A DNA stretch of 64,000 nt, taken from JAFAGO01 sp031987605 (GTDB lineage: Bacteria; Bacteroidota; Bacteroidia; Flavobacteriales; Weeksellaceae). Position 1 is the first letter of the stretch; each line of letters opens with the position of its first letter. The position numbers and the translations under genes are program-made. The notes under the pieces are model-generated. The model saw only the letters and a list, made by a program, of their open reading frames with translations. It did no database searches and was not told the origin of the DNA. Positions 35,314 through 44,230 of the stretch are shown one piece after another. The stretch is from assembly GCA_031987605.1 (NCBI GenBank), contig DALZZF010000008.1:1-64000 (forward strand), written 5' to 3'.

Positions 35314-35622
35314 TTAATTTATTTCATTAAAAAGATTCAACAAACTTTCTGCCTGATTGGTTTGTACCTGATTCACCAGTTCTCCGTTTTTGAAGATGGC
35401 AAATGTGGGCAGATTATCCACTTTTGCTAATTTTCTGCTTTCCGGAAATTTTTCCGCATCTACATAAAGAAAAGGAATTGAATCGTTTTCTGATGCCAAT
35501 TTTTTGAATTTTGGCTTCATGATTCTGCAGTTCCCACACCAGGAAGCTCCGTATTGTACTACTACTTTTTCATTGTCGCCTACAACACTTTGCAGGCTGT
35601 CTTCTGCTAATTCTGTATACAT
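35314..35622 (-). CDS. thioredoxin family protein
   Basis: The 102-residue cytoplasmic thioredoxin has the redox motif WCGNC at 28-32 and the cis-Pro in DNLPTFAIFKNGE. It differs from the canonical WCGPC. It lies between the peroxiredoxin gene (85 bases upstream) and the DUF6952 gene, so it may be the dedicated reductant of that peroxiredoxin. Confidence 0.9.
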   Translation of the reverse strand: MYTELAEDSLQSVVGDNEKVVVQYGASWCGNCRIMKPKFKKLASENDSIPFLYVDAEKFPESRKLAKVDNLPTFAIFKNGELVNQVQTNQAESLLNLFNEIN

Positions 35623-35706
35623 GTTTTGTGATTTTAAATTTTGAATAAAGCAATTTAATAATAATGTTATTATACTACAACATTACTACAATGCATTACT
35701 GTTACA

Positions 35707-36339
35707 TTAATGTTTTGCAAGATATTCTGCAGTAGAATTACGGTCTGCATTCATCGCATCTTTACCTTCTTCCCAGTTTGCAGGGCAAACTTCACCGTGT
35801 TTCTGAACGTGAGTATAAGCATCAATCAAACGTAAATATTCTTTTACATTTCTTCCAAGAGGCATATCGTTTACAGATTCATGGAAAATTTTTCCGGTTT
35901 CGTCAATCAGATAGGTTGCTCTGTATGTAACGTTTGAACCTGAAAAAGTTTCGTTTCCGTCTTCATCATATTCAAAATCCTGATCTACAATTCCCAAAAC
36001 ATTTGCCAATGCTCTGTGTGTGTCAGCAAGGATAGGATAGGTTACTCCTTCAATTCCTCCGTTGTCTTTCGGAGTGTTCAACCATGCAAAGTGTACTTCA
36101 TTGGTATCGCAAGAAGCACCGATTACTTTGGTATTTCTTTTTTCAAATTCTCCTAAAGCTTCCTGAAATGCATGAAGTTCCGTTGGACATACAAAAGTGA
36201 AATCTTTTGGATACCAGAATAATAATACTTTTTGTTCGTTTTTGGTGGCTTCATCAAGAATATTAATTCTTAAATCATCGCCCATTTCAGACATTGCATC
36301 TACGGTAATGTTTGGAAATTTTCTTCCTACTAATGACAT
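35707..36339 (-). CDS. 2-Cys peroxiredoxin (AhpC/Prx1 type)
   Basis: The 210-residue enzyme reduces hydrogen and organic peroxides. The peroxidatic Cys51 is in DFTFVCPTELHAF and the resolving Cys is in GEVCPANWEEGKDAM near 184. Other conserved parts are YPILADTHRALANVLG and RATYLIDETGKIFH. It begins an operon with thioredoxin and DUF6952. A -7 box (TATATTTG, 36376-36383, minus strand) lies 36 bases upstream, with TTT at -33. Confidence 0.93.
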   Translation of the reverse strand: MSLVGRKFPNITVDAMSEMGDDLRINILDEATKNEQKVLLFWYPKDFTFVCPTELHAFQEALGEFEKRNTKVIGASCDTNEVHFAWLNTPKDNGGIEGVTYPILADTHRALANVLGIVDQDFEYDEDGNETFSGSNVTYRATYLIDETGKIFHESVNDMPLGRNVKEYLRLIDAYTHVQKHGEVCPANWEEGKDAMNADRNSTAEYLAKH

Positions 36340-36375
36340 AATTTTTTGTTTTTTTAAGATTAAAATTTATGAGTG

Positions 36376-36383
36376 CAAATATA
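36376..36383 (-). promoter_or_regulatory. -7 box of the peroxiredoxin operon
   Basis: TATATTTG on the minus strand matches the -7 consensus, 36 bases before the start codon. Confidence 0.55.
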
Positions 36384-36599
36384 CATTGTTTTATCTATCG
36401 TTAAAACCTAAATTGATAAATAAAATCTATCGTGATATTTTCTTTTCAACCTCAAATCTGATTTTCACAAATTTAAAAAAGTGCGTTCAGAAAAGACTTT
36501 TATTAATGATTTTCAAATGGGTTTCTGATAAAAATCAGGTAGTGGAGGAAGAGTCAAGGCAAAAGTAAAATGAATATTACAAAATTTCATTTTAGTTAA

Positions 36600-36750
36600 C
36601 CTGTTGAATATCATTAAAATAAATATCAGTATCAACAGGGTCGGGCTTTAGCCCGAAACAATAAATTAAAAAAAGGCTTTAGCCAAAACTTAAAGTAATT
36701 TTTGGCTAAAGCCTTTTGCTTTCATTTTTATAAAATGGGCTAAAGCCCAT
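36600..36750. repeat. triple-hairpin intergenic repeat
   Basis: Three related palindromes lie in one 110-base run: TCGGGCTTTAGCCCGA (36641-36656), an 18-bp perfect inverted repeat AAAAGGCTTTAGCCAAAA (36671-36688 with 36700-36717), and ATGGGCTAAAGCCCAT (36735-36750). All share the core GGCT-T/A-AGCC. A preceding CTGTTGA / TCAACAG pair (36601-36607 and 36633-36639) closes a fourth stem. It lies in a 513-base gap between two minus-strand genes. The rest of that gap contains only the peroxiredoxin -7 box and no gene that I can support. Confidence 0.8.
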
Positions 36751-36852
36751 TCCTATATGCTAAAATACTTGTTCTTTGCAAGAACGGAGTTTATAAACAA
36801 ACTCAAATTCCTCAAATATTCAAATAATCAAATCTCCAAACTTTACCAATGA

Positions 36853-38037
36853 TTACGAAAGAAGTTCCTTAATTCTTCTCATCGCTTCCGTAAGTTCCGC
36901 TTCCGATGCAGCATAAGAAAAACGGATGCAGTCCGGACTTCCGAAAGAATCTCCGCCAACCGTTCCTACATGTGCATGCTCCAGAAGATACATGGCAAAA
37001 TCATCCGCCGTTTGGATAAGATTTCCGTTCAGTTCTTTTCCCAAATAATAAGAAATATCAGGGAAAAAATAGAAAGCGGCTTCCGGATAATTTACTTTAA
37101 ATCCGGGAATTTCTTTCATTAAATGATATACCAGATCTCTACGTTTTTGAAACTCCGCAATCATGTAGTGATATGCTGAAGGATCGGTTTCCAATCCTTT
37201 AATAGACGCAATCTGAGCAACGGTGTTGGCTCCGGAAGTAATTTGTCCCTGAATTTTTTCACAGCCTTTCAAAAGCCATTGAGGACCGGCAGCATAACCG
37301 ATTCTCCAGCCAGTCATGGCAAATGCCTTACTCATTCCGTTAATCACTACCGTTTGATCAAAAACTTCAGGAAATTCCGCAATAGAAGTATGTTTTCCGG
37401 TATAATTGATGAATTCATAAATTTCATCCGAAATAATCACAATATCAGGATATTTTGCCAAAACTTCAGCAAGTGCTTTCAATTCATCATGCGTATAAAA
37501 ACTTCCGGAAGGATTACACGGCGAACTGTACAAAACGGCTTTTGTTTTTGGAGTAATGGCTTTTTCCAATTGTCCCGGCGTAATTTTAAAATTAGATTCG
37601 ATGTTGGTTTCCACAATAACGGAAACGCCGTCAACCATTTTCACCATTTCATCATAACTTACCCAATACGGAGCAGGAAGAATCACTTCGTCACCTTCAT
37701 CAATAATCGCGGCCAGCACATTAAAAATACTTTGTTTGGCACCGGAAGAAACCACTATTTGTGACGGGTCGTATTCCAGATTATTATCGCGTTTCAATTT
37801 ATGAGCAACGGCTTTTCTCAGTTCCAGAAATCCGGGTACAGGAGAATAGTGGCTGTAGTTTTCATTAATGGCCTTAAATGCGGCCTCCTTAATGTCTACC
37901 GGAACATCAAAATCCGGTTCTCCTAAAGTTAAACTAATGACATCTATTCCTTTTGACTTCAGTTCCCGCGCTTTGTTGCTCATGACAAAAGTCTGCGAAA
38001 AACTCATTCGGTTTACCCGTTCTGAAAATTTGCTCAT
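36853..38037 (-). CDS. PLP-dependent aminotransferase, aspartate aminotransferase-like
   Basis: The 394-residue class I aminotransferase has LGEPDFDVP near 40, ASGAKQ-type GAKQSIFN near 100, SPCNPSG near 170, DEIYEF near 205 and the PLP Lys in MSKAFAMTGWRIGY near 237. It probably converts aspartate and 2-oxoglutarate. I start it at the ATG at 38035-38037 (MSKFSERVNR). The longer frame begins at a TTG that lies inside the -7 box TATCTTTG (38062-38069). It diverges from rsmG. Confidence 0.93.
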   Translation of the reverse strand: MSKFSERVNRMSFSQTFVMSNKARELKSKGIDVISLTLGEPDFDVPVDIKEAAFKAINENYSHYSPVPGFLELRKAVAHKLKRDNNLEYDPSQIVVSSGAKQSIFNVLAAIIDEGDEVILPAPYWVSYDEMVKMVDGVSVIVETNIESNFKITPGQLEKAITPKTKAVLYSSPCNPSGSFYTHDELKALAEVLAKYPDIVIISDEIYEFINYTGKHTSIAEFPEVFDQTVVINGMSKAFAMTGWRIGYAAGPQWLLKGCEKIQGQITSGANTVAQIASIKGLETDPSAYHYMIAEFQKRRDLVYHLMKEIPGFKVNYPEAAFYFFPDISYYLGKELNGNLIQTADDFAMYLLEHAHVGTVGGDSFGSPDCIRFSYAASEAELTEAMRRIKELLS

Positions 38038-38061
38038 AATATATTTTGTTTTTTGAAGCTG

Positions 38062-38110
38062 CAAAGATAGCAGGATTTCTATAATTTTTAAAACTTGTTT
38101 GCTAAATTTG
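38062..38110. promoter_or_regulatory. divergent promoter region between aminotransferase and rsmG
   Basis: Two full -7 matches face away from each other: TATCTTTG on the minus strand (38062-38069) for the aminotransferase, and TAAATTTG on the plus strand (38103-38110) for rsmG. Neither has a clear TTG at -33. Confidence 0.55.
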
Positions 38111-38125
38111 CAGCAATTATAAACA

Positions 38126-38761
38126 ATGGATACAAAAATTATCTTAAAATATTTTCCGAACCTTACGGATCATCAAATCAACCAATTTCAAAAGCTGGAA
38201 GAACTTTATAAAGACTGGAATGAAAAAATCAATGTTATTTCCAGAAAAGATGTAGATGCTCTTTACGAAAAACACATTTTGCATTCTTTGGGAATTGCAA
38301 AAGTAATGGAATTTGCGCCGGGGACAAAAGTTCTGGATATTGGTACAGGTGGTGGTTTTCCGGGAATTCCGCTGGCAATTTTATTTCCTGAATCCGAATT
38401 CACTTTGATTGATTCAATTGGTAAAAAAATTACGGTGGTAAACGCTGTTGCAGAAGGTATCGGATTGAAAAACATAACTGCTATTCATGAACGAGCCGAA
38501 AAAGTGAAAGAGAAATTTCACTTTGTGGTCAGCCGCGCCGTAACACAAATGCCTGTTTTTCTGCGTTGGTTAAAGGGGAAATTCGAGAAAGAACAGTTTA
38601 ATCCGAAACACAACGGCGTTTTGTATTTGAAAGGGGGCGATCTGGGAGAGGAACTCGCCGGAATCCGCAGCGAAATTTTTCAGTTGAAAAACTATTTTGA
38701 AGAAGATTTTTTTGAGACCAAGAAAGTCGTTTATATTTCCAAGGGAAATTTCAATTCATAG
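38126..38761 (+). CDS. rsmG: 16S rRNA (guanine-N7)-methyltransferase RsmG
   Basis: RsmG methylates G527 of 16S rRNA in the decoding site. The 211 residues contain WNEKINVISRKDVDALYEKHILHSLG, the SAM-binding motif VLDIGTGGGFPGIPLAI near 72-88 and HFVVSRAVTQMP near 132. The length is normal for Bacteroidota. Confidence 0.95.
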   Translation: MDTKIILKYFPNLTDHQINQFQKLEELYKDWNEKINVISRKDVDALYEKHILHSLGIAKVMEFAPGTKVLDIGTGGGFPGIPLAILFPESEFTLIDSIGKKITVVNAVAEGIGLKNITAIHERAEKVKEKFHFVVSRAVTQMPVFLRWLKGKFEKEQFNPKHNGVLYLKGGDLGEELAGIRSEIFQLKNYFEEDFFETKKVVYISKGNFNS

Positions 38762-38820
38762 TTTGCAGATAAAATATTTTGTCGTAATTTTAGTTTTATT
38801 TTAAAGTAAAAAGTAGAACT

Positions 38821-39234
38821 ATGAAGAAAGTATTTGCTTTTATGTCGATGAGTATTTTGCTTACCACGACTTTTTCCTGCAAAGATGACGACTACGAAAC
38901 AATCCAATCGGTAGAAAAAGTGGCGATTGACAGCGTGGTGATTCCTAAAGATACCATGCAGATTTATAGCATTATGCCGATTACCACGTATTCCCAATTT
39001 ACCGAAGGTTGCGAAGGTTTTTATGGCTATGATTATCAGCGTGATAATTTCAGCCGTTATGTAACAAGTTTTAAATTCAAAACCGACGGAACATGCGGAA
39101 GCACGAGCATCATCAATGCTTCAAATATTAATTTTCAACCTCAGAATACAGGCGTTTATACTTTTAAATTCTGGCAGGGTGAAGTAAATGATGAAGATGT
39201 GTGGTTGGAAAGAACCGTTGTTGTTACAGAATAA
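38821..39234 (+). CDS. lipoprotein of unknown function
   Basis: The 137-residue protein has a lipoprotein signal (MKKVFAFMSMSILLTTTFSC), followed by Asp-rich residues (KDDDYE) and a small beta-rich domain with two Cys residues (EGCEGF, DGTCGS) that may pair. I recognise no domain. Its TAA overlaps the ATG of the DUF922 gene, so the two are translationally coupled. Confidence 0.75.
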   Translation: MKKVFAFMSMSILLTTTFSCKDDDYETIQSVEKVAIDSVVIPKDTMQIYSIMPITTYSQFTEGCEGFYGYDYQRDNFSRYVTSFKFKTDGTCGSTSIINASNINFQPQNTGVYTFKFWQGEVNDEDVWLERTVVVTE

Positions 39235-39773
39235 TGGGGAAGTGCTGGATTTTCTTTTTGATCTTAATTTCATCTCTTTTTCATGCACAGAAAATTGAGT
39301 GGAGCGCGCAAAAGAAACTCAGTTGGGATAATTTTAAAGCGGCAAAAAATTTTAGATCCGGAAACGATCATTCTGCAGCCGCATACAGTTATTGCGGAAT
39401 TTCTTATAATGTTACCAAATCTTCACTTCCGGAAGGTGCTGCAACCGTAACGGTAAAAGCCATTTTTCTGGAGGATAAATCGTGGAAAAAATCTGTAAAT
39501 CCCGGCATTTATCTTTTAAAACATGAGCAACTTCACTTTGATATTGCCGAAGTTTTTGCCCGTAAAATCCGCAAAATGGTGAATGAAAAAATAAAAACAA
39601 CAAGTGATTTTGATCGGGATTTCAAAAGAGAATACAATACTATTTTTAAAGCCTACCAAATTTTTCAAACGGCATACGATCAGGATACCAAAAACTCTAT
39701 CATCCCTGAAAAACAGGAAGCCTATAACCGAATGGTAGCAGAAATGCTGCACGAACTTTCCGACTATCAATAA
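39234..39773 (+). CDS. DUF922-like secreted putative zinc protease
   Basis: The 179-residue protein has a signal peptide (about 1-18, ending FHAQ) and a domain matching DUF922, with WSAQKKLSWDNFKA near 22 and HEQLHFDIAEVFARKI near 102. The HExxH motif suggests a zincin active site, but the activity is unproven. I start it at the ATG overlapping the previous stop (TAATG), because the longer frame would hide the signal peptide. The AddB-like gene follows by three bases. Confidence 0.8.
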   Translation: MGKCWIFFLILISSLFHAQKIEWSAQKKLSWDNFKAAKNFRSGNDHSAAAYSYCGISYNVTKSSLPEGAATVTVKAIFLEDKSWKKSVNPGIYLLKHEQLHFDIAEVFARKIRKMVNEKIKTTSDFDRDFKREYNTIFKAYQIFQTAYDQDTKNSIIPEKQEAYNRMVAEMLHELSDYQ

Positions 39774-39776
39774 CCT

Positions 39777-42467
39777 ATGAAATTCCTGCAAAAAACCACC
39801 GAAGAACTCGTACAAATTTATCCTGATCTTTCGCAAATTACGATTGTGATTCCCGGAAAACGACCAGTCGTTTTTATCAAAAGAATACTTGAAAATCTTA
39901 ATTATTCCGGTTTTCTCCCAAGATTTATCACCATTGAAGAACTGATTAAAGAAATTGCGGATCAGCAGGAAATCAAAGGAATTGCACTCTGGCTTTTTGC
40001 GTTTGATGTTTACCGGAAACATTTTCCGGGAGAAGATTTCGATCAGTTTCTGAAATGGTTCCCAACGGTTCTGAAAGACTGGGACGATATGCTGAAGTTT
40101 TCAAACAGCGACAAGGAAGTTCTGGAGTTTATGCTCAACGAAGAACGCATTAAAAACTGGGGACAAAAACTCGGCGAAGAATCTTCCGCTCTGAAAAAAA
40201 ATCTGAATTTCTGGCGAAAACTCCACCAGTTTCTTCCTGCATTACAATCCGAATTACAAAAGCAAAATCTGGCAACTTCGGGAATGATTAGTGTAAAAAC
40301 GCGGGAAAATATTGAAAATTATGCACAGAATACTTCAAATGAATTTATATTTCTGGGGTTCAATGCATTTACGCCAACCGAAGAAAAACTTCTGCGTACG
40401 CTTTTGCAGTACGATAAAGCGCGTTGCTACTTTCACGCCGACCAATATTATATGGATGATGAAAGGCAGGAAGCAGGAATATTTTTAAGGGCGCATAAAA
40501 AATGGAAAGAATTCAATAACAGCAGGGAATTCAAGTGGGTTGAAAACGATTTTGTTCAACCCAAAAATATAAAAGTTTACGAAGTTTCCGGAAATATTTC
40601 CCAAACAAAAATTCTTCCGGAAATCCTGAAAAATATTGATGATCTTTCCAAAACCGCAGTAATTCTCCTCGATGAAAATTTGCTGCCGGCTTCTTTGGAT
40701 GCCCTCAGTTTGGCTGGTCCGCTGAATATTACAATGGGATTTCCACTGAAAAATCTTTCGTTTTCCAATGCGGTGAAGCAGGTTTTTCATCTTCAGAAAC
40801 AACTGCAAAAAAATGCCTCATCCTATTATTATAACGATGTTCTTCCGATTTTGGAAGAAATGCCGAATCATGCACAAGATGCCAAAATTATTTCGGATTT
40901 TATCCGGAAAATCGAACAACGCAATATTATTTATATTTCCAAAAACTTGCTTTATGAATCTCTGGAAAAGTTGAGTTATTTTCCGCTGTTTCAAAAGCAG
41001 GAATCCCTTATGTTGCTCGATTTTTTCATTGATTTTTGCACAGAACTGAAATTCAGGGAAGAAGTGGAAATAGACGATATTCTGTATGAAAATATTTCCC
41101 ATTTCGAAAAAGCATTCCGGATGATAAAAAATCAGGTTCTGCCTTATGATTTCACGATTGATTCGGAAACGCTGGAAGTGCTTTTTAATCAATTGATAAA
41201 TTCCGAAACGCTTGATTTTCAGGGCGAACCTTTGCAGGGACTTCAGGTAATGGGACTTCTGGAAACCCGGCTTCTGAATTTTGAAAACATCATCATGCTT
41301 TCCGTAAATGAAGGAAAACTTCCGCTCGGAAATTCACAGAATACCTATCTTCCGTTTGATGTACGCAAAAATCACCAGCTCAATACTTTTATTGAAAACG
41401 ACAGCATTTACGCTTATCATTTTTACCGCCTGATTCAGGAATCGGAAAACGTACATTTGTTGTACAATGCCCTGAGTTCCGGCTTGAACAGTGGTGAAAA
41501 AAGCCGTTTCATTACCCAAATGGAAATGGAAAGTCCACATAAGATTGATCACATCATCATCGAAAACGATTCCGAACCGATGGAAATGCTCCCGATGCAT
41601 ATTGAAAAATCACCCGCTGTTTTGGAAAAACTGGAAGAATGGAAATCGCGCGTTGCCGTGTCGCACCTTACGTCTTATCTTTACAATCCGATTGATTTTT
41701 ACTTTTCTAAAGTGTTGGGCACTTTTGAAGCCGAAGAAATGGAGGAGGAACTTTCGATCAGAAATTACGGAAATCTTATTCATTACGCTTTGGATTTTCT
41801 GTATTCAAAAGTAAAGGGTAAAATATTGAATGTGAGTGATATGGAAACTCTTATCTCAATGAAAGATGAAGGGATTGAATTTGCAATTGAAAAACTCCAA
41901 CATCAACCTGAGTTTTACGAAAAAGGAATGAATTTTATCCATAAATCCATTGCATCTAAAATTCTCGGAGATCTTCTGAATTATGATTTTGAATTGGTAC
42001 GCAACGGAAATTCACTGGAAATTATTGATCTGGAGAAGAAGTTTGAAGGCATTGATTTTTATCTAAATGAAGAAAAATCCGACAAAGTTTCTCTGTATGG
42101 TTATATCGACCGAATTGACCGCCTGAACGGAACGTTACGAATTATCGACTACAAAACCGCAAAAACCGAAAATCTGAATCTGAAAATTGAAGATAAAAAT
42201 ATTGAAGATTTTTTATGCAATCAGAAACGAAAGCAGGCTTTGCAGTTATGCCTTTATCAGTTTGTGGTACAGCATTTACCCGAGTTTTCCGGTTCACACG
42301 TTCAAACCGGAATCTGGAGTTTCGGAAATGTAAAAAATGGAGTAGCAGCCTTGGAATTTGAAAAAGGAAATCTTGAAGATTCCTTTGTTTCTATCCGGAA
42401 TTTAATCATGGAAATTCTTAATCCTGAAATTCCTTTTGAAGAAAAAATTCAGGTATGGCAAAAATAA
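39777..42467 (+). CDS. PD-(D/E)XK nuclease family protein, AddB-like
   Basis: The 896-residue cytoplasmic protein resembles AddB/RexB, the partner of an AddA helicase-nuclease in double-strand break repair. The N-terminal two-thirds is a degenerate helicase-like region without a Walker A motif. The C-terminal part carries the nuclease motifs AVSHLTSYLYNPIDFYF (near 623), a His-containing NLIHYALDFL segment (near 664) and IIDYKTAK (near 788) with the catalytic Asp-(x)-Lys. Fe-S Cys residues of the Bacillus type are not obvious. No addA homologue is in the window. Confidence 0.85.
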   Translation: MKFLQKTTEELVQIYPDLSQITIVIPGKRPVVFIKRILENLNYSGFLPRFITIEELIKEIADQQEIKGIALWLFAFDVYRKHFPGEDFDQFLKWFPTVLKDWDDMLKFSNSDKEVLEFMLNEERIKNWGQKLGEESSALKKNLNFWRKLHQFLPALQSELQKQNLATSGMISVKTRENIENYAQNTSNEFIFLGFNAFTPTEEKLLRTLLQYDKARCYFHADQYYMDDERQEAGIFLRAHKKWKEFNNSREFKWVENDFVQPKNIKVYEVSGNISQTKILPEILKNIDDLSKTAVILLDENLLPASLDALSLAGPLNITMGFPLKNLSFSNAVKQVFHLQKQLQKNASSYYYNDVLPILEEMPNHAQDAKIISDFIRKIEQRNIIYISKNLLYESLEKLSYFPLFQKQESLMLLDFFIDFCTELKFREEVEIDDILYENISHFEKAFRMIKNQVLPYDFTIDSETLEVLFNQLINSETLDFQGEPLQGLQVMGLLETRLLNFENIIMLSVNEGKLPLGNSQNTYLPFDVRKNHQLNTFIENDSIYAYHFYRLIQESENVHLLYNALSSGLNSGEKSRFITQMEMESPHKIDHIIIENDSEPMEMLPMHIEKSPAVLEKLEEWKSRVAVSHLTSYLYNPIDFYFSKVLGTFEAEEMEEELSIRNYGNLIHYALDFLYSKVKGKILNVSDMETLISMKDEGIEFAIEKLQHQPEFYEKGMNFIHKSIASKILGDLLNYDFELVRNGNSLEIIDLEKKFEGIDFYLNEEKSDKVSLYGYIDRIDRLNGTLRIIDYKTAKTENLNLKIEDKNIEDFLCNQKRKQALQLCLYQFVVQHLPEFSGSHVQTGIWSFGNVKNGVAALEFEKGNLEDSFVSIRNLIMEILNPEIPFEEKIQVWQK

Positions 42468-42497
42468 ACCTCATAGGTTTTAGAAACCTATGAGGTT
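42467..42497. terminator. bidirectional terminator overlapping the AddB-like stop codon
   Basis: The 14-bp perfect stem AACCTCATAGGTTT / AAACCTATGAGGTT closes a TAG loop. Its left arm begins at the last base of the stop codon. It lies between convergent genes. Confidence 0.85.
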
Positions 42498-42515
42498 TTT
42501 GAATGGTTCAACCCA

Positions 42516-44126
42516 CTATTTTATAATCAATTTCTGCGAATGCAACTGTTTTCCGGAACCGGATGAAATGATATATGTTCCCGGTGCAGCCTGAAGGCGG
42601 ATGTTGTTTTTCCCTTTCAGCATCGTTCCTGAATAAATAATTCTTCCATTCATATCATGGATGCTGATGTTGCCCTTTTCTCCGGATTCCAGCGTGAATT
42701 CCCCTTTATTCGGATTCGGATATACTGTAAAACCTTTTGTCAATACTGTATAATTCGCTGCCAGAAAAGTTTCATAAGCAGCACCAAAGTTTAAAATTCC
42801 ATATCCCATCTGATCAGAATATTCCGGTGCCAAAGATGCTGTATTTCTGAGGTTTTGCTTTATGACTTCACGATTGAGTGTTTTTGGAAGTGCGGAAAGT
42901 AAACTTGCAACGCCACCTGCTGCAAGTGGAGTAGAAAGAGAGGTTCCGCTTGCATACGTTTGTGAATTATTGAAAACCGTTGCTGTTGAGCTTCCTCTTG
43001 CACTCACATCTGGCTTAATAACGCCCAGATAATTGGGACCAAAAGACGAAAAATACGAACTTTCCCCAGATTGCGTAACCGCACCAATACTAAATACTTT
43101 TTCATTATCCGCCGGAGTGATGAGATAATTCCATGAACTATACCCTTCATTTCCGTTGGCAGAATGAACGATAATCCCTTTTTCAGCTGCAACCTGGGCT
43201 CCTCTTGCTACAAAAGATTTGCTTCCGGTCATATCTTCATACGTATAATTGTATCGGGTATCATCAAAGCCATCACCATATCCTAAAGAAGCGGTAATGA
43301 TATCCACGCCAACACGGTCGGCCTCTTCCGCAGCCTGAATCCAATAAAGTTCTTCCTCCGGAATTTCAAGAGGGCCGGATTCTGTAACGTACAAATAAAA
43401 ATCAGCATCTGGAGCAGAACCAGCAAACTCACCTTCTATATAACCGGTCATAGTTCCCAGACAAATGGAACCATGAGAATTGAAACCGCCGTTAAAAAGG
43501 TCTGAATTTTTATCGATAAAATTATATCCTCCTTTCAGATGTCCATTATTTCTCATTCTTGCATAAGCATTTCCTGTATCAACGGTGGGATAACCGGTAT
43601 CGAATATGGCAACAGTAATTCCGGTGCCCGTATATCCGGAAATATGCAATGGTTTTAGATTAATCTGTTCAATCTGAGAATCTGCAGCACCATAATCAAA
43701 ATCAGATTTTAGGAGATTCAACTTCTCAAATTTATTTTGATGGGTTTCCGGTTTCGGTTTTCCTCCATTTGGATTTTTTACGAACGATTCTACATTCTGT
43801 ACGAAAGACAATGCTGAAAGTTGAGCAATTTCAGCAGTGGTGGCATTTACCGCAATACCGTTCAGCCATTTGGATTTATCGGTTACATTAAAACCCAGAT
43901 TTTCAATATTGTTGATGTAGGTTTGCTCAATCGGCGCGTCCTGATCGTTCAAAGCGATTCCTAAATTTGTTCTTCGATCCAGCGATTTTTGGCTGAGTTC
44001 TGAAAGCGGATTGGCATAAAAGGTCGATTTATTGGGCTTATCCTTAAAAAAAACAAAAACAAGTTCGGTTTGTGCAGAAGAAAGCAAGCTGCACAATATA
44101 AATGAGGAGAGTAGAATTCTTTTCAT
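42516..44126 (-). CDS. secreted S8 (subtilisin-family) serine protease with T9SS sorting domain
   Basis: The 536-residue secreted protease has a signal peptide (about 1-18) and an inhibitor-like propeptide (about 22-130). The S8 domain has Asp near 175 (VAIFDTGYP), His near 215 (FNSHGSICLG) and Ser near 395 (GTSLSTPLAAG). A type A T9SS sorting domain ends it (about 462-536, VYPNPNKGEFTL, ending QKLIIK). A -7 box (TATCTTTG, 44140-44147, minus strand) lies 13 bases before the start. Confidence 0.93.
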   Translation of the reverse strand: MKRILLSSFILCSLLSSAQTELVFVFFKDKPNKSTFYANPLSELSQKSLDRRTNLGIALNDQDAPIEQTYINNIENLGFNVTDKSKWLNGIAVNATTAEIAQLSALSFVQNVESFVKNPNGGKPKPETHQNKFEKLNLLKSDFDYGAADSQIEQINLKPLHISGYTGTGITVAIFDTGYPTVDTGNAYARMRNNGHLKGGYNFIDKNSDLFNGGFNSHGSICLGTMTGYIEGEFAGSAPDADFYLYVTESGPLEIPEEELYWIQAAEEADRVGVDIITASLGYGDGFDDTRYNYTYEDMTGSKSFVARGAQVAAEKGIIVHSANGNEGYSSWNYLITPADNEKVFSIGAVTQSGESSYFSSFGPNYLGVIKPDVSARGSSTATVFNNSQTYASGTSLSTPLAAGGVASLLSALPKTLNREVIKQNLRNTASLAPEYSDQMGYGILNFGAAYETFLAANYTVLTKGFTVYPNPNKGEFTLESGEKGNISIHDMNGRIIYSGTMLKGKNNIRLQAAPGTYIISSGSGKQLHSQKLIIK

Positions 44127-44230
44127 AATTTTTTTATTTCAAAGATAGAAGATTTTTAAATTCAAAAAACTTAATGCCCTTAGAATTTTATGTTGCCATA
44201 AATTTCAGTAATTTTACACAAACAATTTTT

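Noticed and set aside
36641..36750. Palindromic cluster as a CRISPR or attachment site
   Set aside because: The spacing is irregular, the units differ in their outer bases and there are no cas or integrase genes nearby. A structural repeat explains it better.
37243..37764. 173-codon open frame on the plus strand
   Set aside because: It lies antisense within the aminotransferase gene and shows no family features.
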